The notes below the pieces were generated by a model. The model saw nothing but the letters and a program-made list of their open reading frames with translations. It was not told the DNA's origin and did not search any database. Shown in pieces: positions 43,981 through 52,622 of a stretch of DNA of 64,000 nucleotides. The position numbers and the translations under genes were made by a program. Numbering within the stretch: position 1 is the stretch's first letter; every line of letters starts with the position of its first letter. Source of the DNA: Bradyrhizobium sp. Y36 (GTDB taxonomy: Bacteria > Pseudomonadota > Alphaproteobacteria > Rhizobiales > Xanthobacteraceae); the NCBI RefSeq assembly GCF_002531575.1, contig NZ_NWTI01000028.1, forward strand, positions 36,046 through 100,045. The letters are read 5' to 3'.

Positions 43981-45909
43981 TCAAGCTGAGAGATCGATCA
44001 TGATGTGACGGCGGAGCAGATGACCGAACGCGGCGAAGCGATCGGTGGCGCGCTCGACGGCGCGGGCGAGCTCGATCACCGACAGCGAGGTCGCGACGTC
44101 GAAGCCGCCGCCGAAGACCAGTGCGGTCGTCGCGCGCTCGCAATTGTCGGCGGCGTGTTCGGCATCGATCAGGCGGGTCACGGCGGCGAGCGCGTCCTCG
44201 GAATCGGCGTGCCGTCCTTCCGGCACGTCGATCGCGGCGGCGATTCCGCTCGCGGCGACTTCGGTCGCGGTCTCCGCCACGGCGCAAAGCCCGGCCAGCG
44301 CCGCCAGCAGGGATGGATCGGTTCTTCCCGGCATCAGCGAGGCGATGAACGCAGCCTGCTCCAGCTCATCGACGGCCTCCTCGGCGCGATCGATCAACTG
44401 GCCGATCAGCGGACGCGCATTGAGCCGGTCCACCTCGTTGCGGCCCTCGAATGCGATTCTGTCGGCCTTCTGCTCGATCATGCCGCAGCGCTGCGTCAGC
44501 AGGGCGGCGTCGGCGGGCTGGCCGGCGCGCAGGGCGGCGATATGGCGCGAGATCGCCGCGACGAGATCGTGGGCGAGGCCGATCTGGCGCAGCACAGCTG
44601 CCAGCAAGGCTCCGTCGACGCGGTCCAGATGCCGCATCAGGTCGGCTTCGATCTGGTCGCGCACCGTCCTGACCGAGCGGCCCGCGAGCAAGGCCTCGGT
44701 GGAGGCACGCAGCGAGGCCTTGAGAAAATCGATCGCGGCGCTGCGGCCGAGCGCCTGGTCGAGCCGCTCGCCGAAGCCGATGCGCGCCGGGGCGGCGTTC
44801 CGCACCGCAGAGCCCAGCAGATCGTTGCCGCCGAGCTCGAGGAAGCCGCGATGGCCGATCCGCTGCCGGGCCGCCCATTCCAGGATGTGGACCGCGTCCT
44901 CCTTGGCGACCCAGGTCCTCAGCAGCTTGCGCGCCTTGTTCCAGTCGATCAGAAACACCAGCGCGGCGCCGACCGCCGCGAGGAATTCGTTGCGATCGGC
45001 GGCGTGTCCGGTCTGATACTGGCCGGTGACGAGATAGAAGGAATTGTCCTCGCCGAGCCCTGCGGCGGTGTGGCGATCGAGGCCGCTCCAGCTCGCCTCG
45101 AACTTGTCGAACAGCGAGATGAAGAATTTGGCGCGGGCCAGGTGCACGTCGGTGTAGGTGACCGTGACCGCGTTCTTCTTCACCGCAATCACGACGACAT
45201 GGGCGTCCGTGGTGCCGATGTCGTTCTGGATCAGCAGCCGGCCGTCGGTTCGCGTGGCCATGGTGTCGAGGCCCGGATGATTGAACTTGAGGCCGCGCGT
45301 CGCGTTCAGGCCCTTCATGAAAGCGGCGACCGCCGTGCGGTCCTCGCTGTGCAGACCGAAGACGTGGGCGCCGTCGAGCGTTTCTTCCGCGCAAGCCGTT
45401 GCCAGCCTGTTGAGCTGCTTGTGCAGATCCATGACGAGGCGATGCAGGCTGTCGCCGCCCGCGTCCGCGACGCCCGTCAGCCGTGCGATATGGGACATCG
45501 CGATCTCGCCGGTGGACTCGAGCAGGCCGGCCGCGCGGATCGTCTCGAGGCGCGCCTGCGCTTTTTCTCCTTCGTTAGCTGCGCCGGCGCCGACGGCGCG
45601 GATCATGGTCGCTGCGTCGTCCGCGATCTCCCGCATCAGCCTTGCAAGTTCGGGCGCCGCGAGCCGGCCGTGCCCGACCAGATGTGCGCCGCCGATCAGC
45701 GTCGCGATAGCGGTGGGGGCGATGCCGGCCGTCTGGCTTTCGATGCCGAGGTCGCTCGCGGGCCGGTTCGGCTCCTGCGCATGCTGGGCCGCCGCTTGCA
45801 GTGCGCTCATCCGCACCTTGATGCGATCGTTGGCGGCGAGCCCTTCCGCCACCAGTGCGGGCAACAGGATGCCGCCTTGTCCGAGCTCTTCGATGATGTG
45901 GGTCTTCAT
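43981..45909 (-). CDS. Large protein with a PhoU/DUF47-like C-terminus
   Basis: A 642-residue protein from the ATG at 45909. The last third is mostly helical with repeated amphipathic segments, ending in SVIELARAVERATDRFAAFGHLLRRHIMIDLSA, which resembles PhoU/DUF47 helical bundles. The middle (about 200-330) has mixed strands (GRLLIQNDIGTTDAHVVVIAVKKNAVTVTYTDVH) and no motif I can name. It lies between acetate kinase (82 nt upstream) and the PPDK-like gene (10 nt downstream), so it is probably part of that operon. The function is unknown; a regulator or partner of the phosphotransfer protein is an inference. Confidence 0.7.
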   Translation of the reverse strand: MKTHIIEELGQGGILLPALVAEGLAANDRIKVRMSALQAAAQHAQEPNRPASDLGIESQTAGIAPTAIATLIGGAHLVGHGRLAAPELARLMREIADDAATMIRAVGAGAANEGEKAQARLETIRAAGLLESTGEIAMSHIARLTGVADAGGDSLHRLVMDLHKQLNRLATACAEETLDGAHVFGLHSEDRTAVAAFMKGLNATRGLKFNHPGLDTMATRTDGRLLIQNDIGTTDAHVVVIAVKKNAVTVTYTDVHLARAKFFISLFDKFEASWSGLDRHTAAGLGEDNSFYLVTGQYQTGHAADRNEFLAAVGAALVFLIDWNKARKLLRTWVAKEDAVHILEWAARQRIGHRGFLELGGNDLLGSAVRNAAPARIGFGERLDQALGRSAAIDFLKASLRASTEALLAGRSVRTVRDQIEADLMRHLDRVDGALLAAVLRQIGLAHDLVAAISRHIAALRAGQPADAALLTQRCGMIEQKADRIAFEGRNEVDRLNARPLIGQLIDRAEEAVDELEQAAFIASLMPGRTDPSLLAALAGLCAVAETATEVAASGIAAAIDVPEGRHADSEDALAAVTRLIDAEHAADNCERATTALVFGGGFDVATSLSVIELARAVERATDRFAAFGHLLRRHIMIDLSA

Positions 45910-45991
45910 GATCTGTCCGCTCGCTGATTGATGCGGACTCCATGCCACGAGACGTAGACGGCCTCGTTGCGGCAGATCATTCATAAAAATG

Positions 45992-47182
45992 TCACGTGAC
46001 GGGGCGTCCGCGGATCAGCGCGGCGCACTGCCGCGCGATCGTCAGTTCCTCGTTCGTCGGGATGACGAACACGTCGACCGCACTGCCGCCATCGCTGATC
46101 CGCTCGCGCGTCTCTTCGTTCGCGGCCGCATCGATCCGCACGCCGAGCCAGCCGAGCCGTTGGCCGATCGCGCTGCGGATCTCCCTGGCGTGTTCGCCGA
46201 TGCCGCCGGTGAAGGCCAGGCCATCGAGCCCTTCGAGCGTGGCCGCCATCATCGCGATCGCTTGCGCCGCGCGGAACGTGAAGAGATCGACCGCCTCTCG
46301 CGCCGTTGGTTCGCTGCTCGCGAGCAGCGTGCGCATGTCGGCGGAGAGGCCGGAGACGCCGAGGAGGCCGGACTGGTGATAGAGCAGGTGCTGGACCTCC
46401 TCGGGCGACATCTTCTCGTGCTGTTGCAGGTAGAGCAGCACGCCGGGGTCGATCGTGCCGCAGCGCGTGCCCATCACGAGACCGTCGAGCGGCGTCAGCC
46501 CCATCGTGGTGTCGATGCTGCGGCCGTGGCGTAGCGCGCACAGGCTGGCGCCGTTGCCGAGATGGGCGATCACGGTGCGCTTTGCGATCAGCTCGGGCGC
46601 AATCTGGGCGAGGCGCCCCGCGACATATTCGAACGACAGGCCGTGAAAACCGTAGCGTCGGATGCCTCGCGCCTCGAAGCGCCGCGGGATCGCAAAGCGG
46701 TTCGCGGGCGGCACCATGTTATGATGGAAAGCGGTGTCGAAGCAGGCGATCTGCGTCAGCTCGGGCTTGATTTTCCCGATCGCGCGGACCGGCGCAAGGC
46801 AGCGCTGCTGGTGCAAGGGCGCCAGCGGCGTCAGCGCCGAAAGCTTCGCCATGACATCGTCCGTCAATACGACGGGGCCCGAGTAATCCGGTCCGCCATG
46901 GACGATGCGGTGGCCGGCCGCGCGCAAATTGCCCGCGCCGAACCGGTCCTCGATGAAGCCGAGCACGTCGGCGAACAGATGGGCGCCGTCGGTATCTGCC
47001 GCGTCCCGTCGGGTCTCGAACAGGTCTTCGCCCGCGGGGCCCTTCACCACCAGCCGGGGTTTGGCCTCGTGCTCGTCGAGCAGGCCCTTGCACAGCAGGC
47101 TCGGCTCGGTCGCCGAGATCTCGAACAGGCCGAACTTGATGCTCGACGATCCCGAATTGAGGACGAGGACCGTGTCCGGCAT
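45992..47182 (-). CDS. ackA: Acetate kinase
   Basis: Makes acetate and ATP from acetyl phosphate and ADP. The 396-residue length is normal. The N-terminus VLVLNSGSSSIKFGLFE and later FDTAFHHNMVPPA, RYGFHGLSFEYVAG, AHLGNGASLCALRHGRSIDTTMGLTPLDGLVMGTR and GLAFTGGIGEHAREIR are the standard ASKHA/AckA motifs. It starts 2 nt after the phosphoketolase stop. Together the two genes turn xylulose 5-phosphate or fructose 6-phosphate into acetate with gain of one ATP. No pta is next to it. Confidence 0.96.
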   Translation of the reverse strand: MPDTVLVLNSGSSSIKFGLFEISATEPSLLCKGLLDEHEAKPRLVVKGPAGEDLFETRRDAADTDGAHLFADVLGFIEDRFGAGNLRAAGHRIVHGGPDYSGPVVLTDDVMAKLSALTPLAPLHQQRCLAPVRAIGKIKPELTQIACFDTAFHHNMVPPANRFAIPRRFEARGIRRYGFHGLSFEYVAGRLAQIAPELIAKRTVIAHLGNGASLCALRHGRSIDTTMGLTPLDGLVMGTRCGTIDPGVLLYLQQHEKMSPEEVQHLLYHQSGLLGVSGLSADMRTLLASSEPTAREAVDLFTFRAAQAIAMMAATLEGLDGLAFTGGIGEHAREIRSAIGQRLGWLGVRIDAAANEETRERISDGGSAVDVFVIPTNEELTIARQCAALIRGRPVT

Positions 47183-47184
47183 GG

Positions 47185-49599
47185 CTAGCCGCCGGCTCCG
47201 GCCGGACTCTTGCGGCCGGCGCTGTTGGGCCAGGCCCAGCCCTGGATTTCCGGCATGTCCTCGCCGTGCTCCCTCACATAGCGCGAATGCTCGATCAGCT
47301 TGTCGCGGAATTGCTGCTTGGCCTGCGCGGCCTTGGCCGCGAGCCCGGGCACGCGCTCGATCGCCTCGATCGCGAGGTGGTAGCGGTCGAGCTCGTTGAG
47401 CACGACCATGTCGAACGGCGTCGTCGTGGTGCCTTCTTCGGCAAAGCCGCGCACGTGCAGGCCGGCATGGTTGGTGCGGTTATAGGTCAGGCGGTGGATC
47501 AGATAGGGATAGCCGTGATAGGCGAAGATCACGGGCTTGTCCGTCGTGAACAGGCTGTCGAAGTCGCGATCCGAAAGCCCATGCGGATGTTGCTCCTTCG
47601 GCTGCAGCGTCATGAGGTCGACGACGTTGACGACGCGGATCTTCAGGTCCGGCAGCGCCTTGCGCAGGAGGTCGACGGCGGCGAGCGTCTCCAGCGTCGG
47701 GACGTCGCCGGCGCAGGCCATCACCACGTCGGGCTCGCTGTTCGCGTCCTCGTTGCCGGCCCAGCTCCAGATGCCGATGCCGGCATCGCAATGCGTGGCG
47801 GCGTCCTGCATCGACAGCCATTGCGGCGCCGGCTGCTTGCCGGCGACGATGACGTTGATGCGGTTATAGGTTCGCAGGCAATGGTCGGCGATCCACAGCA
47901 GCGTGTTGGCATCCGGCGGGAAGTAGATGCGGACGATGTCGGCCTTCTTGTTGGCGACGAGATCGACGAAGCCGGGGTCCTGATGGCTGAAGCCGTTATG
48001 GTCCTGGCGCCAGACGTGGGAGGTCAGCAGGTAGTTGAGCGAGGCGATCGGGCGCCGCCATGGCAGGTGCCGCGCCACCTTCAGCCATTTGGCGTGCTGG
48101 TTGAACATGGAGTCCACGATGTGGATGAAGGCCTCGTAGCAGGAGAAGAAGCCGTGCCGCCCGGTGAGCAGATAGCCCTCGAGCCAGCCCTGGCAGAGAT
48201 GCTCGCTCAAGACCTCCATGACGCGGCCGTCCTGTGCCAGATGCACGTCGTAGGGCTCGATCGGCTCCATCCAGACCCGCTCGGTCTCCTCGAACACCGC
48301 GTCCAGCCGGTTTGACGCGGTTTCGTCCGGGCCCATGATGCGGAAGTTGCGCTCTTGCGCGTTGAGGCGGATGACGTCGCGCAGGAATTTGCCGAGCTCC
48401 CGCGTCGCTTCGCCGGTGACGGAGCCGGGCTGCGGCACGTCCACCGCAAAGCTGCGGAAGTCTGGCAGCTTCAGTTCCTTCCTGAGCAGCCCGCCATTGG
48501 CATGCGGATTGGCGCCCATGCGCCTGTGACCATCGGGCGCCAGGGCCTGAAGCTCGGGGATCAGCGCGCCGTTTTCGTCGAACAGCTTTTCAGGCTCGTA
48601 GCTGCGCATCCAGTCTTCGAGCACTTGCCGGTGCGCGGGATTTTCACGACAACCCGCGACAGGCACCTGATGCGCGCGCCAAAAACCTTCGACCTTCTTG
48701 CCGTCGACCTCTTTTGGGCCGGTCCACCCCTTCGGGCTGCGCAGCACGATCATCGGCCAGCGCGGCCGCGCGACGCTGTCGCGTCCATCGCGGGCATGCT
48801 GCTGGATCGAGCGGATGCTGGCGAGCGCGACGTCGAGCGCGTCCGCCATGGCCTGGTGCATCGGTTTGGGATCATCGCCCTCGACGAACAGCGGCTCGTG
48901 GCCGAATCCGCGGAAGAGATCGCGGATCTCGCTGTCGGGCATCCGGCCAAGCACGGTCGGATTGGCGATCTTGTAGCCGTTGAGATGCAGGATCGGCAGC
49001 ACCGCGCCGTCATGGGCGGGGTTCAGGAACTTGTTGGAGTGCCAGGATGCGGCGAGCGGGCCGGTCTCGGCTTCGCCGTCGCCGACGACGCAGGCGACGA
49101 TCAGATCAGGGTTGTCCAGCGCGGCGCCGTAGGCGTGCACCAGCGCGTAGCCGAGCTCGCCGCCCTCGTGGATCGAGCCCGGCGTCTCCGGCGCCGCATG
49201 GCTCGGAATGCCACCGGGGAAGGAGAATTGCCGGAACAGCTTGCGCATGCCGTCCGCATCGCGCGCGATATCGGGATAGATCTCGCTGTAGCTGCCTTCG
49301 AGATAGGTGTTGGCGACCATGCCCGGTCCGCCATGGCCGGGGCCGCAGACATAGATCACGCTGACGTCCAGTGCGCGGATGACGCGATTGAGATGGGCGT
49401 AGATGAAGTTCAGGCCGGGCGTCGTGCCCCAATGGCCGAGCAAGCGCGGCTTGATGTGCTCGGCCCGCAGGGGCTCGCGGAGCAGGGGATTGTCGAGCAG
49501 GTAGATCTGCCCGACGGAGAGGTAGTTTGCGGCACGCCAGTAGCGATCGAGGAGATCGAGATCATTGCTCGCTGAGGCCGATTGTTGTTGATTTGTCAT
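47185..49599 (-). CDS. xfp: Xylulose-5-phosphate/fructose-6-phosphate phosphoketolase
   Basis: A thiamine-diphosphate enzyme that splits xylulose 5-phosphate (or fructose 6-phosphate) with phosphate to acetyl phosphate. From the ATG at 49599 it has 804 residues, the usual length. Visible motifs include YVCGPGHGGPGMVANTYLEGSY near residue 90, the ThDP site GDGEAETGPLAASWHSNKF, and the C-terminal VNVVDLMTLQP. The gene leads the operon xfp-ackA-PhoU-like-PPDK-like. The upstream gap (49600-49819) is shared with a divergent radical SAM gene. Confidence 0.97.
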   Translation of the reverse strand: MTNQQQSASASNDLDLLDRYWRAANYLSVGQIYLLDNPLLREPLRAEHIKPRLLGHWGTTPGLNFIYAHLNRVIRALDVSVIYVCGPGHGGPGMVANTYLEGSYSEIYPDIARDADGMRKLFRQFSFPGGIPSHAAPETPGSIHEGGELGYALVHAYGAALDNPDLIVACVVGDGEAETGPLAASWHSNKFLNPAHDGAVLPILHLNGYKIANPTVLGRMPDSEIRDLFRGFGHEPLFVEGDDPKPMHQAMADALDVALASIRSIQQHARDGRDSVARPRWPMIVLRSPKGWTGPKEVDGKKVEGFWRAHQVPVAGCRENPAHRQVLEDWMRSYEPEKLFDENGALIPELQALAPDGHRRMGANPHANGGLLRKELKLPDFRSFAVDVPQPGSVTGEATRELGKFLRDVIRLNAQERNFRIMGPDETASNRLDAVFEETERVWMEPIEPYDVHLAQDGRVMEVLSEHLCQGWLEGYLLTGRHGFFSCYEAFIHIVDSMFNQHAKWLKVARHLPWRRPIASLNYLLTSHVWRQDHNGFSHQDPGFVDLVANKKADIVRIYFPPDANTLLWIADHCLRTYNRINVIVAGKQPAPQWLSMQDAATHCDAGIGIWSWAGNEDANSEPDVVMACAGDVPTLETLAAVDLLRKALPDLKIRVVNVVDLMTLQPKEQHPHGLSDRDFDSLFTTDKPVIFAYHGYPYLIHRLTYNRTNHAGLHVRGFAEEGTTTTPFDMVVLNELDRYHLAIEAIERVPGLAAKAAQAKQQFRDKLIEHSRYVREHGEDMPEIQGWAWPNSAGRKSPAGAGG

Positions 49600-49743
49600 G
49601 TTCTTGCCGATTGTTGCCGAGCTAAGCCCGCGATCGTCACCAACATTGTTCCGGCGCGATCGATCCCTGGACGGCATCAAACGAGATCGGTGCGACAGGC
49701 ATGTTGCGTGAGGTCAAAGGACCGCGCCCGAAATTTGGGCGGG

Positions 49744-49765
49744 CTACTGTGCATGGGGTTGTTTT
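49744..49765 (+). repeat. 22-bp dispersed motif, copy 2
   Basis: Identical over 22 bp to 1023-1044 and also followed by a T-rich run. It lies 55-76 bp before the start of the radical SAM gene and in the gap shared with xfp. Confidence 0.6.
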
Positions 49766-49819
49766 CCCATTTTTGGTTTGTGTTCTTGATTTGTTCCTTT
49801 GGCGTGCTATCTTGGCTTC

Positions 49820-50986
49820 ATGAGTCCAGCAGCATCCTCTCATGCTCTCAAGCACCCGCCGGTCAAGGCGCCCTCCGAGCCGGCGGGTGTGGACTCTGAT
49901 TTCCCGGAGCTTGGCGTTGCCATCGACCGCGTACGCCGGCGCGGACGGGGCGCGCAATCCAACGCCAGCGGCCGCTATGAGGCCGAGGCACGGGTCGCCT
50001 TCGACGACGGCTGGCAGAGCCTGGAAGAGCTGCCGCCGTTCAAGACGACGGTCGCGGTCGACACCTCGCGCAAGGTGATCACCCGCAACGATTCCCCCGA
50101 TATCGGCTTCGACCGCTCGATCAATCCCTATCGCGGCTGCGAGCATGGCTGCGTCTATTGCTTCGCGCGGCCGACCCATGCCTATCTCGGCCTGTCGCCC
50201 GGGCTCGACTTCGAGTCGAAGCTGTTCGTGAAGCCGGAGGCGCCGGCGCTGCTGGAGAAGGAGCTCGCCGCGCCCGGCTACGAGCCGCGGATGATCGCGA
50301 TCGGCACCAACACCGATCCCTACCAGCCGATCGAGCGCGAGCGCAAAATCATGCGCGGCATTCTCGAGGTGCTGGAGCGTGCCGGGCACCCCGTCGGCAT
50401 CGTCACCAAATCGGCGCTGGTGGTGCGCGACATCGACATTCTCGCGCGCATGGCCAGGCGCAACCTCGCCAAGGTCGCGATATCAGTGACCTCGCTCGAT
50501 CCAAAGCTGGCGCGCACCATGGAGCCGCGGGCCTCGACGCCGCCGAAGCGGCTGGAGGCGCTGAAGCAGCTCTCGGATGCCGGCATTCCCACCACCGTGA
50601 TGGTGGCACCCGTGATCCCCGCGCTGAACGATTCCGAGATCGAGCGCATTCTCGATGCCGCCGCCCATGCCGGCGTCAGGGAAGCCTCCTACGTGCTGCT
50701 GCGGCTGCCGCTGGAGGTGCGCGATCTCTTCCGGGAATGGCTCATGGCGAACTATCCGGACCGCTATCGCCACGTCTTCACGCTGATCCGCGACATGCGC
50801 GGCGGCCGCGATTACGACGCGAAATGGGGCGAGCGGATGAAGGGCACGGGACCGATGGCCTGGACCATCGGCCGTCGTTTCGAGATCGCCTGCGAGCGGC
50901 TCGGGCTCAACAAGCGGCGCTCCAAGCTGACCGCGGATCACTTTGCGCGGCCGGAGCGGAACGGCGACCAGCTCAGCCTGTTCTGA
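49820..50986 (+). CDS. Radical SAM protein, PA0069/SplB-like
   Basis: A 388-residue radical SAM protein. The cluster motif is CEHGCVYC (CX3CX2C) within INPYRGCEHGCVYCFARPTH, the typical sequence of the PA0069 family, which is distantly related to spore photoproduct lyase. IGTNTDPYQPIER, TKSALVVRDIDIL and VMVAPVIPALND follow. The C-terminus ends GDQLSLF. The reaction is unknown. The ATG at 49820 is the family start. A VOC protein gene follows 24 nt later. Confidence 0.88.
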   Translation: MSPAASSHALKHPPVKAPSEPAGVDSDFPELGVAIDRVRRRGRGAQSNASGRYEAEARVAFDDGWQSLEELPPFKTTVAVDTSRKVITRNDSPDIGFDRSINPYRGCEHGCVYCFARPTHAYLGLSPGLDFESKLFVKPEAPALLEKELAAPGYEPRMIAIGTNTDPYQPIERERKIMRGILEVLERAGHPVGIVTKSALVVRDIDILARMARRNLAKVAISVTSLDPKLARTMEPRASTPPKRLEALKQLSDAGIPTTVMVAPVIPALNDSEIERILDAAAHAGVREASYVLLRLPLEVRDLFREWLMANYPDRYRHVFTLIRDMRGGRDYDAKWGERMKGTGPMAWTIGRRFEIACERLGLNKRRSKLTADHFARPERNGDQLSLF

Positions 50987-51010
50987 GCGGGGGACGTGGA
51001 CGGAGTAGTT

Positions 51011-51466
51011 ATGAGTAGGGACCTTCACCCGCCGCTGCCGCGGCTCACCGTCATCACGCTCGGCGTCAGCGATATCCGCGCCAGCATCGCCTTTTACGAC
51101 GCGCTCGGTTTCTCGCGCCGGCTGAAGGCGACCGGCGAGGCGGTTGCGTTCTACGATACCGGCGGGCCGGTGCTCGCGCTGTATCCTTGGCATCAACTCG
51201 CGGCCGATGCCAAGCTGCCTGACGATCCCAGGCCATCGACCTTCCGCGGCATGACGCTCGCATGGAACTGTGCCACGCGCGAGGAAGTGGATGCGGTGCT
51301 GGCCTTCGCCCTCGGCAAGGGCGCGAGACTGCTGAAGGCCGCGCACGAGACCGATTATGGCGGCTATTCCGGTTATTTCGCCGACCCTGACGGCCATCCC
51401 TGGGAGGTCGTGGTCGCGCCCGGCATCGAGGTCGGCGATGACCGGCGGGTGCATCTGGCGGAGTAG
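51011..51466 (+). CDS. VOC (glyoxalase-like) family protein
   Basis: A 151-residue vicinal-oxygen-chelate protein with two paired beta-alpha-beta-beta-beta modules: LTVITLGVSDIRASIAFYDALGF near the N-terminus and GYSGYFADPDGHPWEVVVAPG near the end, the latter with the metal-ligand glutamate position. The family includes glyoxalase I, dioxygenases and resistance proteins, so no substrate is assigned. The ATG at 51011 is used. It is probably co-transcribed with the radical SAM gene. Confidence 0.87.
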   Translation: MSRDLHPPLPRLTVITLGVSDIRASIAFYDALGFSRRLKATGEAVAFYDTGGPVLALYPWHQLAADAKLPDDPRPSTFRGMTLAWNCATREEVDAVLAFALGKGARLLKAAHETDYGGYSGYFADPDGHPWEVVVAPGIEVGDDRRVHLAE

Positions 51467-51542
51467 GGTACCAGCCTGAATATCGGGAATTGCGCGGGGT
51501 TCCCGGTTGCGCCGGCCGGGGCGGTTGCGCACGATCCCGGCC

Positions 51543-52400
51543 ATGATTCGGGACAGATCCACGACGAAACCAGCCAAAGGCGCGCCGAAGAAAGACGTTG
51601 CGAAGACGTCTGCGGCGGCCAAGGTGGTTGCGGCCAAAACAAAGACCGCTCCCGCCGCAAAGGCCGGGAAGAAAGGCATCATCGCCGTCGCATCCCCGAG
51701 CTTCCGCCGCGAGCGCGCGCTGATCAAGCGCGGGATCTGGCCGGTCGCCGGCTGCGACGAGGCCGGTCGTGGGCCGCTCGCAGGTCCCGTGGTGGCGGCC
51801 GCCGTGATTCTCGATCCCGACCGCATCCCGCGCGGCATCGACGATTCCAAGCGCCTGACGGCCGAGGCGCGCGAAAGGCTGTTCGACAAGATCTGTGCGA
51901 CCGCGCAGGTCTCCGTCGCCGTCGCCTCACCGTCGCGAATCGATCGCGACAACATCTTGCGCGCCTCGCTGTGGGCGCTGAAGCGCGCCGTGGTGGCGCT
52001 GCCGGAGGCGCCAAGGCATGTCCTCGTCGACGGCCGCGACCGGCTCGACACGGCTTGCGATTGTGAGGCCGTGATCGGCGGCGACGGTATCGTGCTGTCG
52101 ATTGCCGCAGCCTCCATCGTCGCCAAGGTGACGCGCGACCGCCTGATGTGCGCGCTGGCGCAGGATTGCCCCGGTTACGGTTTCGAGCAGCACAAGGGCT
52201 ACGGCGTCCCCGAGCACCTCGATGCGCTGAACCGCCTCGGCCCCACCGCCCATCACCGCAGCTTCTTCGCCCCCGTCGCCGCCGCCCGCGCCAAGCACAT
52301 GCCATGGACGGTCGAGCCGGTGCCCGATCTGTTTGCGGTCACCGAGGTCGAAGTGCAGGCGGAAGCCAGCATCGAGATCGGCGCCGCGGCGAATCTCTAG
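51543..52400 (+). CDS. rnhB: Ribonuclease HII with basic N-terminal extension
   Basis: Cuts RNA at ribonucleotides in DNA and in RNA:DNA hybrids. The catalytic core begins at GIWPVAGCDEAGRGPLAGPVV (with the first Asp-Glu pair), continues with IDDSKRLT, VDGRD, and IAAASIVAKVTRDR, and ends with HKGYGVPEHLDAL. The 285-residue protein carries about 70 extra residues at the N-terminus rich in Lys and Ala (AKTSAAAKVVAAKTKTAP), probably disordered and DNA-binding. The ATG at 51543 is used; a later start within the extension is possible. Confidence 0.95.
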   Translation: MIRDRSTTKPAKGAPKKDVAKTSAAAKVVAAKTKTAPAAKAGKKGIIAVASPSFRRERALIKRGIWPVAGCDEAGRGPLAGPVVAAAVILDPDRIPRGIDDSKRLTAEARERLFDKICATAQVSVAVASPSRIDRDNILRASLWALKRAVVALPEAPRHVLVDGRDRLDTACDCEAVIGGDGIVLSIAAASIVAKVTRDRLMCALAQDCPGYGFEQHKGYGVPEHLDALNRLGPTAHHRSFFAPVAAARAKHMPWTVEPVPDLFAVTEVEVQAEASIEIGAAANL

Positions 52401-52622
52401 GCTGGCCCCGCAGCTTCTCCGTCGGTCATGGCCGGACGAAGGACGGCGTCGCTTCCGCTCGCCGATGACCCGGCCAGCCACGTCTTTCCTGCGGTACGAG
52501 AACGTGGAAGCCCGGGCATCACGAGCAAACCGTCGTTGCCACGACGCATGACGCCCTTTATCAAAACAGATGTGAGCGAATAGGGCCGGCTGGACGGGTT
52601 GGCTGCATCTTTCGGGCGTTGC

